This document shows positions 1-8,913 of a stretch of DNA of 64,000 nucleotides, piece after piece; position 1 is the stretch's first letter, and each line of letters begins with the position of its first letter. The DNA comes from Gardnerella massiliensis (GTDB lineage: Bacteria > Actinomycetota > Actinomycetes > Actinomycetales > Bifidobacteriaceae), in the NCBI RefSeq assembly GCF_003408845.1, contig NZ_LRTV01000009.1, positions 28,454 to 92,453 on the forward strand, read 5' to 3'. A program made the position numbers and the translations under genes. The notes below the pieces were generated by a model. It had not been told where the DNA came from, did no database searches, and saw only the letters and a list, made by a program, of their open reading frames with translations.

Positions 1-558
1 TCAGCTTCTACTTCGGCACAGCAATCCACACAAGCTCCCGCCCAATCATCCGATAAATCGTCTAACGGCGCTGCAACTCAACAAACCGACACTCAAGCCA
101 AGCAATCTCAACAATCTTCCAAGCAGGCGGAATCGCAAGAAAATAAGCAACCAAATCCTTCCACAATGTCAACGGTTACTACAGCACCAGCACCTGCGCC
201 AAACCCACCGGCACCAGCTCCAGCCAGCAACCCAGATAGTTTGGTACACGCAACACCAGAACAGGCCAAACTCTTCGCGCAAGGAGCCGCAGCACAAATG
301 GGATGGACGGGTAAAGAGTGGGAAGATTTGGTTTGGTTATGGAATAGAGAATCTGGGTGGCGTTGGAACGCCGAAAACCCAAGTTCTCACGCATACGGCA
401 TTCCACAAGCGCTTCCTGCAAACAAAATGAGTAGCGCTGGAGCAAACTGGCATGAGGACGCGGCGGTGCAAATCAGCTGGGGATTAAGTTACATCAAAAA
501 TAAGTACGGAAGCCCAAGCGGAGCTGTAAGACATTCGAAGCAGATTGGTTGGTACTAA
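1..558 (+). CDS. Rpf-like muralytic protein, C-terminal part (5' end outside window)
   Basis: The frame is open from base 1, so this is the 3' end of a longer gene. The visible 185 codons start with a linker rich in Gln, Ser, Ala and Pro. A C-terminal domain of about 90 residues follows, with AAAQMGWTGKEWEDL and an ESGWRWNAENP segment. Its Trp pattern and Glu resemble the transglycosylase-like domains that end bifidobacterial G5/DUF348 Rpf-type proteins. Such enzymes cut peptidoglycan outside the cell. The next gene is ksgA, and rpfB-ksgA is a known actinobacterial neighbour pair, which supports the call. The catalytic Glu is probably the one in NRESGW. The gene ends WY-stop at 556-558, inside a 15-bp tandem duplication (545-574) that supplies a second in-frame stop. 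The N-terminal signal and G5 domains cannot be seen here. Confidence 0.75.
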   Translation, partial: SASTSAQQSTQAPAQSSDKSSNGAATQQTDTQAKQSQQSSKQAESQENKQPNPSTMSTVTTAPAPAPNPPAPAPASNPDSLVHATPEQAKLFAQGAAAQMGWTGKEWEDLVWLWNRESGWRWNAENPSSHAYGIPQALPANKMSSAGANWHEDAAVQISWGLSYIKNKYGSPSGAVRHSKQIGWY

Positions 559-577
559 ATTGGTTGGTACTAAATTG
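545..577. repeat. 15-bp tandem duplication at the rpf/ksgA junction
   Basis: Two exact 15-bp copies (545-559 and 560-574) are followed by the first three bases of a third. The first copy contains the stop of the upstream gene. The second repeats that stop in the same frame. If ksgA started at TTG 545 the repeat would encode VGTKL twice. Confidence 0.9.
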
Positions 578-616
578 TACGACGTAACGCTAGCAAACAC
601 GATAGGTAGTATAAGG

Positions 617-1540
617 GTGAATAACACAGTAGACAGCGCAACAATAAGCACCTCGACAAGTAACGCAGATTCCGCAACAAAGAAAAGCGAATCCGACGGT
701 CAACTTTTAGGCGCTGCGGATATTCGTCGTATCGCTGCAGAAGAAGGCATTACACCTACCAAAAAGTTCGGGCAGAATTTTGTAATTGATCCTGGTACCG
801 TACGAAAAATCGTAGCCGCCGCTGGAGTTCAGGCAGGGGATATGGTGATGGAAGTAGGCCCTGGCCTTGGTTCACTTACCCTTGCTTTGCTACAGGCCGG
901 CGCCAATCTTACTGCTATAGAAATTGATCCACCACTTGCTAAGCGGCTGCCGCACACCGTCGAAGAATTTATGCCGCAAGCATCATCTCGCTTCGCAGTA
1001 ATACTGAAAGATGCTTTAGCGCTCGACTCTAACGACGTCCCACAATTAGCAAACGCTACTCAATTTACTCTCGTTGCCAATCTTCCATACAATGTTGCGA
1101 CTCCTATAGTGCTTACTTTGCTTGAAAAATTCAGCAATTTACAACACTTTTTAGTGATGGTACAAAAAGAAGTCGCCGACCGTTTATGCGCTCAACCAGG
1201 CAATAAAGTATACGGAACTCCCAGTGTAAAGTTGGCTTGGTATGGGACAGCGCAAAGAGCAGGTCTTATTGGACGCAACGTTTTTTGGCCCGCACCAAAT
1301 GTAGATTCAGCTTTAGTTTCGTTCACGCGCGATGAAACCAGCAAAGGGGAAGAACAAGAGCGCGAAGGAGTATTCGCACTTATTGATGCGGCCTTCCAAC
1401 AGCGCCGTAAAACTTTGCACGCGGCTCTGAAGCATCTAGTCCCCGAAGCTGCGTACGAGCGCTCGGGAATTGACCCAACGCGACGTGGGGAGACGCTTAC
1501 TTGCGACGAATTTATTAGCTTATATCGTGCCTGCAAGTAA
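617..1540 (+). CDS. ksgA: 16S rRNA (adenine1518-N6/adenine1519-N6)-dimethyltransferase KsgA
   Basis: Methylates two adjacent adenines in the 3'-terminal hairpin of 16S rRNA during small-subunit maturation, using S-adenosylmethionine. The sequence shows KKFGQNFVIDP, the SAM-binding loop EVGPGLGSLTLAL, the acidic EIDPPLAKRL motif and the catalytic NLPYNVATPIVLTLL motif. The C-terminal helical domain carries the family's QRRKTLHAAL segment. The open frame begins at TTG 545, within the repeat at the end of the rpf-like gene. I prefer GTG 617, which gives 307 residues, close to the family length, with an AGGTAG purine stretch upstream. The first 30 or so residues are a poorly conserved Ser/Thr-rich extension under either start. 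The gene follows the rpf-like gene at 58 bp. Confidence 0.93.
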   Translation: MNNTVDSATISTSTSNADSATKKSESDGQLLGAADIRRIAAEEGITPTKKFGQNFVIDPGTVRKIVAAAGVQAGDMVMEVGPGLGSLTLALLQAGANLTAIEIDPPLAKRLPHTVEEFMPQASSRFAVILKDALALDSNDVPQLANATQFTLVANLPYNVATPIVLTLLEKFSNLQHFLVMVQKEVADRLCAQPGNKVYGTPSVKLAWYGTAQRAGLIGRNVFWPAPNVDSALVSFTRDETSKGEEQEREGVFALIDAAFQQRRKTLHAALKHLVPEAAYERSGIDPTRRGETLTCDEFISLYRACK

Positions 1541-1672
1541 CACATTCATCAGTCATACATAGCCGGTAAAATGCGGTAAGTATTAGGGATAGGTGGCTTA
1601 TAAGTAGCTTAATGAGCTTACTGCACACTGCAAATTAAGCATATAAGGCAAATACGCAGATCGGAAGTAAAC

Positions 1673-2299
1673 ATGGCGCAAGAGTACGACGAACATATTG
1701 CTCGTAAAGCTTTCATGTATCAGAGAAAACGGTCTATCCTAACCGCCGTAAGCGTAGGTTTAGCGGTTGTGTTTGTTTTTGCGCTGATTGTGCACTCCCA
1801 TGTTTTTGGCATAGGTGCCGCGCCAACACCAAGAGATAATCCAAATTATGGTATTGTGGCACCTTGCGCTATTAAAGGAAAAGAAGGCGGGAAGAAACCG
1901 TACCTCGATAATCGAGCCGTGTCGATTCGCGTATTAAACGGCACTAAATTCCGCGGGTTTGCGCGCGCAGTGGGCGAGGCTCTTAACGCTCGCGGCTTTA
2001 ATCTTGTTGAAGTCAATAACAATAAAACGAGCAACATTAAGCGTACTACTATTTATTTCGGCAAAAACGCTATTAATGAAGCGTATACGGTAAGTGCCAA
2101 TTTTACTGATGCTATTATTCGCATGGATGATCGTCAAGACAAACTTATTGATATCGTACTTGGTTCCACGTTTAATAACCTTCGTCCAAAAGTTGACGTG
2201 CCTGCTGCCGGAGCGTCTATTCGTGAAATTTCGGGCTGTGTAAAAGCAGATACGTTAACTAAGCTTCCAAAAGCCTACCAGCATAAAGAAGTACAGTAA
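1673..2299 (+). CDS. LytR C-terminal (LytR_C) domain membrane protein
   Basis: This 208-residue protein has a short basic cytosolic N-terminus, one membrane segment at about residues 22-45 and an extracytoplasmic LytR_C domain from about residue 80. The domain shows VSIRVLNGTKFRGFARAVGEAL followed by RGFNLVEVNN. The fold is often attached to LytR-CpsA-Psr enzymes that link polymers to the cell wall, but no LCP catalytic domain is present here. It is therefore a stand-alone LytR_C protein of unknown exact role at the envelope. The start is supported by GGAAG six bases before ATG. It is convergent with cca, with a hairpin between them. The usual downstream ispE neighbour of ksgA is not in this position. 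Confidence 0.75.
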   Translation: MAQEYDEHIARKAFMYQRKRSILTAVSVGLAVVFVFALIVHSHVFGIGAAPTPRDNPNYGIVAPCAIKGKEGGKKPYLDNRAVSIRVLNGTKFRGFARAVGEALNARGFNLVEVNNNKTSNIKRTTIYFGKNAINEAYTVSANFTDAIIRMDDRQDKLIDIVLGSTFNNLRPKVDVPAAGASIREISGCVKADTLTKLPKAYQHKEVQ

Positions 2300-2334
2300 C
2301 AAAATACAGTAACGTACACGCAACGTACATACAA

Positions 2335-2381
2335 TGCTTTACTTACAGGCACTAACCAAAGTAAGTAAAAGTAAGTAAGCA
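2335..2381. terminator. Inverted repeat between convergent genes
   Basis: TGCTTTACTTAC at 2335-2346 pairs with GTAAGTAAGCA at 2371-2381, with one bulged base. It lies between the convergent ends of the LytR_C gene and cca. There is no clean T-run, so its role as a terminator is tentative. Confidence 0.45.
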
Positions 2382-2412
2382 TATGCGCAGCATTTGCGCT
2401 TATACGTCCAGT

Positions 2413-3849
2413 TTACTCGTGTGTTTCTCGATACCAACGCTGCAACTCAGCTACTGCAATATCATGCTCAACCGGCCCGTTATCAAGACGATAATCCAAC
2501 ATGTGCTTGTAAGCTTCACCAACAGTTGGGCCAGGTTGCAATTGCAATATTTGCATAATTTCATTACCGTCAACGTCCGGACGAATTGCATTAAAATCTT
2601 CCTGCTTCTTTAGTTCGCGCACGCGATCTTCCATTTCGTCCATAGCATGCTCAAACATCAGTGATTTACGTCGATTTTGCGTAGTAGCGTCAGCTCGCGT
2701 CAATCTGTTCAAACGCTCATACAAGTGACCCGCATCTTTAACGTAGCGACGAACCGCAGAGTCAGTCCAAGGCTCGTCAACATAGCCATGAAAACGCAAA
2801 TGCAAATTCACTAACTCACTTACGTCATCAATAATATGGTGATCAAAATGCAGCGCTTTTAAACGCTTACGCGTCATTTTCGCACCCACAACATCGTGAT
2901 GATGGAAGCTCACTTTGCCTCCATCTTCAAACTTTCTGGTGCTCGGTTTACCGATATCATGCAACAATGCTGCCAAACGCAACGTTAAATCTGGTGCGGG
3001 CACAGGCCCTTCCGGTGCTGTTTCCAACGCTATAGCGCGCTCAAGAACCATCATAGTGTGTTCGAACACGTCTTTATGCCGATGATACTCATCTATTTCA
3101 AGCTGTAATGCTGGAATCTCTGGGAGCACACGCTTAGCAATACCAGATTCAACCAAAGCTTCCAAACCTTGGCGAGGCCTGTCAGAAAGCAACAATTTCG
3201 TAATTTCGTCACGTATACGTTCAGCAGACACAATAGTAAGACGATCAGCCATGTCCACAATTGCTTCAGCCGTATTAGTTTCAATAGTAAAACCAAGCTG
3301 TGCAACAAAACGTACCGCACGCATCATACGCAACGGATCGTCGTCAAAAGATTGGCGAGGGTCCACGGGAGTGCGTAACACCCCTTTTGCTAAATCACTA
3401 GCACCACCAAAAGGATCAACAAACTCAAGCTCCGGCACACGCAACGCCATCGCGTTCACGGTAAAATCTCGCCGTGACAAGTCACCTTCCAGCGTATCGC
3501 CATATTGCACTTCAGGCTTGCGTGAATCCGGATCGTACACATCCGAACGGTACGTAGTAACTTCAACCTTTACTTCCGTGCCGTCAGAACGACGACGCAT
3601 AGCACCCAACGTACCAAACTTTCGTCCCATATCCCAAAAACCATCGTGCCCCCAACGACGCAAAATTGGCTCAAATTCTTCAGGACGCGCCGAAGTACAA
3701 AAATCAAGATCGTGCGACACGCGATGCAACAACATATCGCGCACAGGACCCCCAACTAACGCAAGTTCATAATTATGCTCAGCAAAAAGTCGCCCCAATT
3801 CTATAGCTTCAGGCCAAACTTCAAAGTTTTCAGTCACCCTTACCGACAC
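2413..3849 (-). CDS. cca: CCA tRNA nucleotidyltransferase with HD domain
   Basis: Adds or repairs the 3'-terminal CCA of tRNAs without a template. The class II nucleotidyltransferase head shows ALVGGPVRDMLLHR followed by DLDFCTSARPEEF, the metal-binding Asp pair. The ERIRDEITKLL neck segment follows. A C-terminal HD domain contains RLAALLHDIGKPSTRKF and HHHDVVGA, as in other actinobacterial enzymes with 2',3'-cyclic phosphodiesterase-type HD domains. The length of 478 residues is typical. The frame opens with GTG 3849; a second in-frame GTG four codons later is also possible, since both have an AAGG-type site close by. It is divergent from the Nudix gene. Confidence 0.94.
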   Translation of the reverse strand: MSVRVTENFEVWPEAIELGRLFAEHNYELALVGGPVRDMLLHRVSHDLDFCTSARPEEFEPILRRWGHDGFWDMGRKFGTLGAMRRRSDGTEVKVEVTTYRSDVYDPDSRKPEVQYGDTLEGDLSRRDFTVNAMALRVPELEFVDPFGGASDLAKGVLRTPVDPRQSFDDDPLRMMRAVRFVAQLGFTIETNTAEAIVDMADRLTIVSAERIRDEITKLLLSDRPRQGLEALVESGIAKRVLPEIPALQLEIDEYHRHKDVFEHTMMVLERAIALETAPEGPVPAPDLTLRLAALLHDIGKPSTRKFEDGGKVSFHHHDVVGAKMTRKRLKALHFDHHIIDDVSELVNLHLRFHGYVDEPWTDSAVRRYVKDAGHLYERLNRLTRADATTQNRRKSLMFEHAMDEMEDRVRELKKQEDFNAIRPDVDGNEIMQILQLQPGPTVGEAYKHMLDYRLDNGPVEHDIAVAELQRWYRETHE

Positions 3850-3924
3850 CCTTTCAGCAAAAATCTATCTATATTCCAGCATACCGTTACCCCAATGCAC
3901 AGCGGATTGAGTAAGGTGGAGTGT

Positions 3925-4701
3925 ATGGTTACTCCTGCAGATTTACGACGTATGCTCGCCAAGCTTGCGGATAATCATACCCAAAATGAGCCTCACCATT
4001 CTTTTACTCCACTTGATTTCGCTAAAATTACGCGAGGAAAAACTTGCGAACGGAATGAAGAAGAAACGCAAATTTTCGTTGATATTCCAATACTTTCAGC
4101 AGGTGAGCAGGGGTCTCAAGAACCGGTAATCACCACGGAAGAACTACCGAAAAATTCAACCGTTGCCGGCGCTTCTCCAGCGCTCATGCCACAGCGTAGA
4201 CTTACGGATACACCCGCAACTTTCGCTTCCTTAGACGCTCAAGATTTGCCAATTATTCGCGAATATTCTGCCGGCGGCCTCGTGTTCGATTCACTCGGGC
4301 GTGTCGCAATTATTGCTCGTCATTCCAGAAGTGGACATCTCGAATGGTGCTTACCTAAGGGGCATATTGAGAAAGGCGAGACCCCTCAACAAACTGCCGT
4401 GCGCGAAATTCACGAAGAAACCGGCATCGTAGGCGAAGTCGTAGATTCTATCGCTACTATCGACTATTGGTTTACTGGCACAACACATCGCGTACACAAA
4501 TTGGTACACCATTTTGCACTACGCTACGTAAGCGGCAATCTTTCCGTATTAGGCGACCCAGATCATGAAGCAGAAGATGCAATATGGGTGAGCTTCAAGG
4601 AATTAAATGCTATATTGAGTTATCCAAACGAACGCAAAGTTGCATGGTTATATGCAAAAAAAGCACACAGGCGGTCTCACAGTGACGAATCTCACGCGTA
4701 A
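3925..4701 (+). CDS. Nudix hydrolase
   Basis: A 258-residue protein with a non-conserved first 110 residues, then a Nudix domain. The Nudix box is complete: GHIEKGE, seven residues, then REIHEETGI. These enzymes hydrolyse nucleoside diphosphates linked to another moiety, and the substrate cannot be read from the box. Actinobacteria commonly carry a Nudix gene divergent from cca and upstream of murJ, as here, and mycobacterial MutT4 lies in that position. I start it at ATG 3925 because AAGGTGGA precedes it by four bases. The frame is open further upstream to 3775, but that stretch overlaps cca. The 3' end overlaps the DUF6049 gene by about 20 bases, which indicates co-transcription. Confidence 0.85.
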   Translation: MVTPADLRRMLAKLADNHTQNEPHHSFTPLDFAKITRGKTCERNEEETQIFVDIPILSAGEQGSQEPVITTEELPKNSTVAGASPALMPQRRLTDTPATFASLDAQDLPIIREYSAGGLVFDSLGRVAIIARHSRSGHLEWCLPKGHIEKGETPQQTAVREIHEETGIVGEVVDSIATIDYWFTGTTHRVHKLVHHFALRYVSGNLSVLGDPDHEAEDAIWVSFKELNAILSYPNERKVAWLYAKKAHRRSHSDESHA

Positions 4702-6997
4702 GCACCAAACCAACCAATATCCGCAATCTTTGAGCCGCACAGCACGTTTCTCGCTAACTAGCGTTTTGTACACGCTCGTTAAGAAAGCACGTTTTGTTGT
4801 TGCTTTACTCACCATTGTTTCCCTCAGCTTACTCGTGAGCTGCGCTCCAGGACTTGAATCGCTAGGACTAGTTGGTTTAGCGCACGCAAAAACTGCCACA
4901 ATAGCAGCACCTGCACGTTATTCGTCAAACAATCACGCGCCAACACAGAAACAGCGCACGGCACCATATGAAAACCCACGCAGCAAAGGAATTTCGCTCA
5001 GCATACTACAAGCAACCCCTGTAGTAAGCGATACCAGCGGATACCATATCACTATTAATCTTCAGGCAACTAACACTGCACTTCCCGAAGGCACGGTGCA
5101 AGTTGCCATAAACGCTGGGTACACGTTTGTTTCACGCACAGACATGCAAAATTGGGCGCAAGGACAGTCTCGCATACCAACGCTGCAAATCTTAGGCTCA
5201 GTTAAAACTAGCTCCCTTGCTGCAGGTACAAGCACAAAAGTACAATTTGACATTCCTGCCGACAATCCAGCATTAAAATCAATTTGGCATTGGGGACCAA
5301 AACCGCTCTCCATTACTTACTACTCTCAAAACTATTCACGATACAAATCAATATCGTCTTTCCTGACGCGCTCCAACGTTGGACTTCACGCAACCGACGC
5401 TCCAACCATGAAACTTACTGCGGTTATGCCAATGCTGACACAAACACAATACTCTATAAAATCTGATATTCCACAGCACATCTACAATATCGATTCGTTG
5501 CTGCAAACAAGCAAAAATAACACCCATCACATCCTTCAACAAGCCGATTTAGCTAACAAACACGCAAAATTACAGACAATTGCAGATAGCAACACACTCC
5601 AAGCAGCACGATTACTATTCCTTCCATCCGCTTATATGCAACGAGCCGGGTTTGATATTAGCGCCTACGCCGACGAGCATAATCGAGAAGCGTACAGTTC
5701 TGCAGGCATTGCCCAATCCGTATGGTCAGCAAAAAATTCTCAAGCAATAGTAAAAAACACAAACAACGAGACTGCACCACAATCTTACGCCTGGCAAACC
5801 GGCGGACGCTGGACACTCGAAGCGCTTGAGCAAGCAAAACGCAACGGTTACGATACCGTTCTTTCCACAGACGAATTTGATTCCAGCGCCTCACAATTTG
5901 CGTTGAGAAACGGCATATACGATATTGAAACCCCTGCCGGAAATGTGCGCGTGCTAGCTTCACAAGCGGTACTGAGCACCCTCGCGAACGGCAATCCTAC
6001 CGATAACGAAGCAGTAGGCGAGCACACCCGAGCAGGCCGCATTAACCGACTTGTTGCACAAAGCGCGTTCTACCATATGGAGCAACCGTACTTGCCGCGC
6101 CATATTCTCGTAACTTTTTCCCAACATACCAGCGTCAGTGATATTGATGCCACTATGAGCGCTTTAGAACAGTCCCCTTGGCTTTCGCTCAGCGACTTGA
6201 AATCTATGGCACAAACGCAGCAAGAAACCCTGCCTTATTGGAAACGCAACAATATTATGCGATCCATTCCTCACAGCAGCGCAATAAGTGCGGCAACCGC
6301 TCAAACGCGACGAAAAGCGCTAAACGATTTATCGCACCATAGGAACAATACGCTACGCTTCGTCAACCATATTCTCGATTACCGGGCTGCGACCAAAGCA
6401 ATCACTACCGAAGGCGACGCCCAAGCGCTTGCTAAACAAACGGCACAAACACGAAGCGTACTAAACGTAAAAATTTGGAAAAAATACGTATTACACTTAT
6501 ACGACTCAATCGCCCTACACGATTTGGTAAACAGATCCATTCAAAAATCAACAGAAAGCACATCAACTCGCTTCACTCGCGCGCTTCTTTCCGGCATACG
6601 TATTATTGCACCTCACGATATTACAGCAGTGAGCGAAACAGCAAGCATGCCGGTTACTATTAGCAACAATTACCGATATCCCGTCCAAGTGTATTTGTCT
6701 GCTGACACGCACGCTATGGAAATTGTCACCAATCGTAAAACCTTAGTAAATATTCCGGCAAATAGTGAAACGCAAGTTACGTTGCCGCTTCGTATTACTA
6801 CTTCAACGCACACCAAAGTGACGTTTGTACTAGAAGACAGGCAGCATCACGCATTCTCTCAGCCGCAAGGCACACTTATTACCAGTACGCTGCAAATTAA
6901 TGACAAAAGCGGTACGATTATTATAATATTCGCTTTCATGCTTGGGTTGCTTGGTCTTTGGAGGCAATTCCACCGTAAAAAGGATCCGGACGAATGA
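4682..6997 (+). CDS. DUF6049 family secreted membrane protein
   Basis: About 771 residues. A hydrophobic signal region near residues 30-55 ends in LLVSCAP, which fits a lipobox, with a possible signal peptidase I site at AHA-KTA just after. The long extracytoplasmic body has two beta-sandwich-like ends, and the C-terminus has a membrane segment (GTIIIIFAFMLGLLGLW) with a short basic tail. DUF6049 proteins sit directly before murJ in many actinobacteria, and the function is not established. The murJ start overlaps its stop by four bases, so the two are translationally coupled. I prefer GTG 4682, preceded by AGGCGG at 7 bp; ATG 4640 is also in frame but lies deeper inside the Nudix gene. A role with MurJ in wall precursor export is inference from position. 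Confidence 0.75.
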   Translation: MTNLTRKHQTNQYPQSLSRTARFSLTSVLYTLVKKARFVVALLTIVSLSLLVSCAPGLESLGLVGLAHAKTATIAAPARYSSNNHAPTQKQRTAPYENPRSKGISLSILQATPVVSDTSGYHITINLQATNTALPEGTVQVAINAGYTFVSRTDMQNWAQGQSRIPTLQILGSVKTSSLAAGTSTKVQFDIPADNPALKSIWHWGPKPLSITYYSQNYSRYKSISSFLTRSNVGLHATDAPTMKLTAVMPMLTQTQYSIKSDIPQHIYNIDSLLQTSKNNTHHILQQADLANKHAKLQTIADSNTLQAARLLFLPSAYMQRAGFDISAYADEHNREAYSSAGIAQSVWSAKNSQAIVKNTNNETAPQSYAWQTGGRWTLEALEQAKRNGYDTVLSTDEFDSSASQFALRNGIYDIETPAGNVRVLASQAVLSTLANGNPTDNEAVGEHTRAGRINRLVAQSAFYHMEQPYLPRHILVTFSQHTSVSDIDATMSALEQSPWLSLSDLKSMAQTQQETLPYWKRNNIMRSIPHSSAISAATAQTRRKALNDLSHHRNNTLRFVNHILDYRAATKAITTEGDAQALAKQTAQTRSVLNVKIWKKYVLHLYDSIALHDLVNRSIQKSTESTSTRFTRALLSGIRIIAPHDITAVSETASMPVTISNNYRYPVQVYLSADTHAMEIVTNRKTLVNIPANSETQVTLPLRITTSTHTKVTFVLEDRQHHAFSQPQGTLITSTLQINDKSGTIIIIFAFMLGLLGLWRQFHRKKDPDE

Positions 6998-8778
6998 GCT
7001 CAATCGGTCGCAATTCTATGATTATGGCCAGCGGAACGGCGGCATCGCGCATCACCGGCCAAATACGCACTATTCTTCTTGCTGCAGCTCTTGGCACGAC
7101 TGGCTTGGCAGCAAACGCATACCAAGCCGGCTCCATGATTCCTCAGCTTATTTACACGCTCGTTTCCGGCGGCATTTTTAATGCTGTGTTGGTACCACAA
7201 ATAGTGCGTACTTTGGAAAAGAAAAATGCTGAAGACCGCTTAAATAAGCTTATTACTTTCGCAATTGTGCTACTTGCGGCCATCACTATTCTTATGGCTG
7301 CAGCAACGCCGCTACTTACTATTCTGTACGCCGGCGGCAGCGCTCAAATGCAATCTCTTACTTATGCTTTTACGTTATGGTGCATGCCGCAAATCTTTTT
7401 CTACGGACTTTATACGGTTCTTGGACAGGTACTTGCAGCTAAAGGTCGTTTCGCAATGTACGCATGGAGCTCAGTTGCGGCGAATATTATCAGCTGCTGC
7501 GGCTTTGGCGTATTTATACTGCTTTTTGGAAAAGCAAATAGGGAACCACTTGGGTTTTGGAATGGCACCTCTTTGCTTCTTACCGCAGGATTTTGGACGC
7601 TTGGTGTTGCTGCGCAGGCGTTGGTGTTGTTCTGGCCTTTGATGAAAAGCGGCATACATTACAAACCAAGCTGGGGTATACGAGATATTGGCTTGCGTTC
7701 TATGGGTCCAGTCGCCGCGTGGAGTGCCGGTATCGTAGCAATTACGCAGATTATTGTGATGATTAATACGCATATTACTACCAGCGTTCCTTTGGTTGCG
7801 GAACAAACTTTAGGCTTGGACCAGTTTGAAGTAGCTGGCAACGCAACCTACCAAAATGCGTACACTATATTTCTACTTCCTTACTCTTTGGTTGCGGTAT
7901 CGGTTGCGACAGCCATGTTCCCTAAGATTTCCCGGGCTGTGGCCTCACACGATCTCCGCGTCGCACGCAACGACTTAAGTCGTGCACTGCGTCACGTTAG
8001 CCTTATTACCTGCTTTTTTGCTGTTGTTTTTATTGTTATTCCAATGCCTATTTCTTTAGCCCTCATTCCTTCTATTAGCCTTCAGGAAGCTGATTTGATG
8101 GCTGCACCACTTATGATGCTCGCTTTTGGATTGCCGCTTACTAGCAGCTACCTGATTATTCAACGCACCTTTTTTGCTTTTGAAGATGGGAAGCGACCTT
8201 TTATTTTTGCGTTCGCGCAGCTTGCTACTGAACTTATTGCTTTCGTTTCTTGCGTCAAGTTTTTGCCGGCAACTTACTGGGTTACTGCGTTGGGTGCTTG
8301 CGTTTCCATGAGTTTCTTCCTCACGTTCCCTTCGTTGGTTAGAATGTTACGTCATCGTTTTCATAATGATTTGGACGATCGTCGTCTCATAGTTTCACAC
8401 GCAAAAATTGTTGCAGCTTCGCTGATTGCTATCATCGTGGGATTGATAGTACGTGATCCGTTGGTAAAAGTTTTGTGCCTTAACGATCCTGCTACGCATG
8501 GGGTTGCACGTTGGCTTCATGCCGTAATCGTTTGCGCAATAGTTACTATTGTTGCTGCAGTTGCGTATATAGTGATTTTGGTTTTGTTAAAAACAAGCGA
8601 ACTTGTGGACTTGTCGGCTCCGCTGGTACGTAAAATCGCGCAGAAAATTCCGGCTTTGACACCACTATCTGAGCATCTTTCGCAAATTAGTGATCTTGCG
8701 CAACATGACGAACAGCATAGCGATGCCGAGAGCCGCGCACCTAGAAAAGTGCGTTCTCACTCGTCAATTAGTGAGTAA
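6994..8778 (+). CDS. murJ: Lipid II flippase MurJ (MviN domain only)
   Basis: Moves the peptidoglycan precursor lipid II from the inner to the outer face of the membrane. The 594-residue sequence opens with the family signature SSIGRNSMIMASGTAASRI and has many hydrophobic helices consistent with the 14-helix MOP fold. A polar cytosolic tail of about 45 residues follows. Mycobacterial MviN is fused to a pseudokinase and an extracellular domain. Here the flippase stops after the membrane part, and a pseudokinase with an extracellular domain is the next gene. ATG 6994 overlaps the previous stop (ATGA), with AAGGATCCGGA upstream. Confidence 0.93.
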   Translation: MSSIGRNSMIMASGTAASRITGQIRTILLAAALGTTGLAANAYQAGSMIPQLIYTLVSGGIFNAVLVPQIVRTLEKKNAEDRLNKLITFAIVLLAAITILMAAATPLLTILYAGGSAQMQSLTYAFTLWCMPQIFFYGLYTVLGQVLAAKGRFAMYAWSSVAANIISCCGFGVFILLFGKANREPLGFWNGTSLLLTAGFWTLGVAAQALVLFWPLMKSGIHYKPSWGIRDIGLRSMGPVAAWSAGIVAITQIIVMINTHITTSVPLVAEQTLGLDQFEVAGNATYQNAYTIFLLPYSLVAVSVATAMFPKISRAVASHDLRVARNDLSRALRHVSLITCFFAVVFIVIPMPISLALIPSISLQEADLMAAPLMMLAFGLPLTSSYLIIQRTFFAFEDGKRPFIFAFAQLATELIAFVSCVKFLPATYWVTALGACVSMSFFLTFPSLVRMLRHRFHNDLDDRRLIVSHAKIVAASLIAIIVGLIVRDPLVKVLCLNDPATHGVARWLHAVIVCAIVTIVAAVAYIVILVLLKTSELVDLSAPLVRKIAQKIPALTPLSEHLSQISDLAQHDEQHSDAESRAPRKVRSHSSISE

Positions 8779-8913
8779 GAGTTTTAATTTTGGAAATTAT
8801 TACAATATAAGCAAAATTTACGGTACATAACATGCCATTTCATCGGTACAATGAGATGGTAGTAAGAAATATTTTGTCACCTATTTACTTGTGCGTAGGA
8901 AGATGAGGAATAC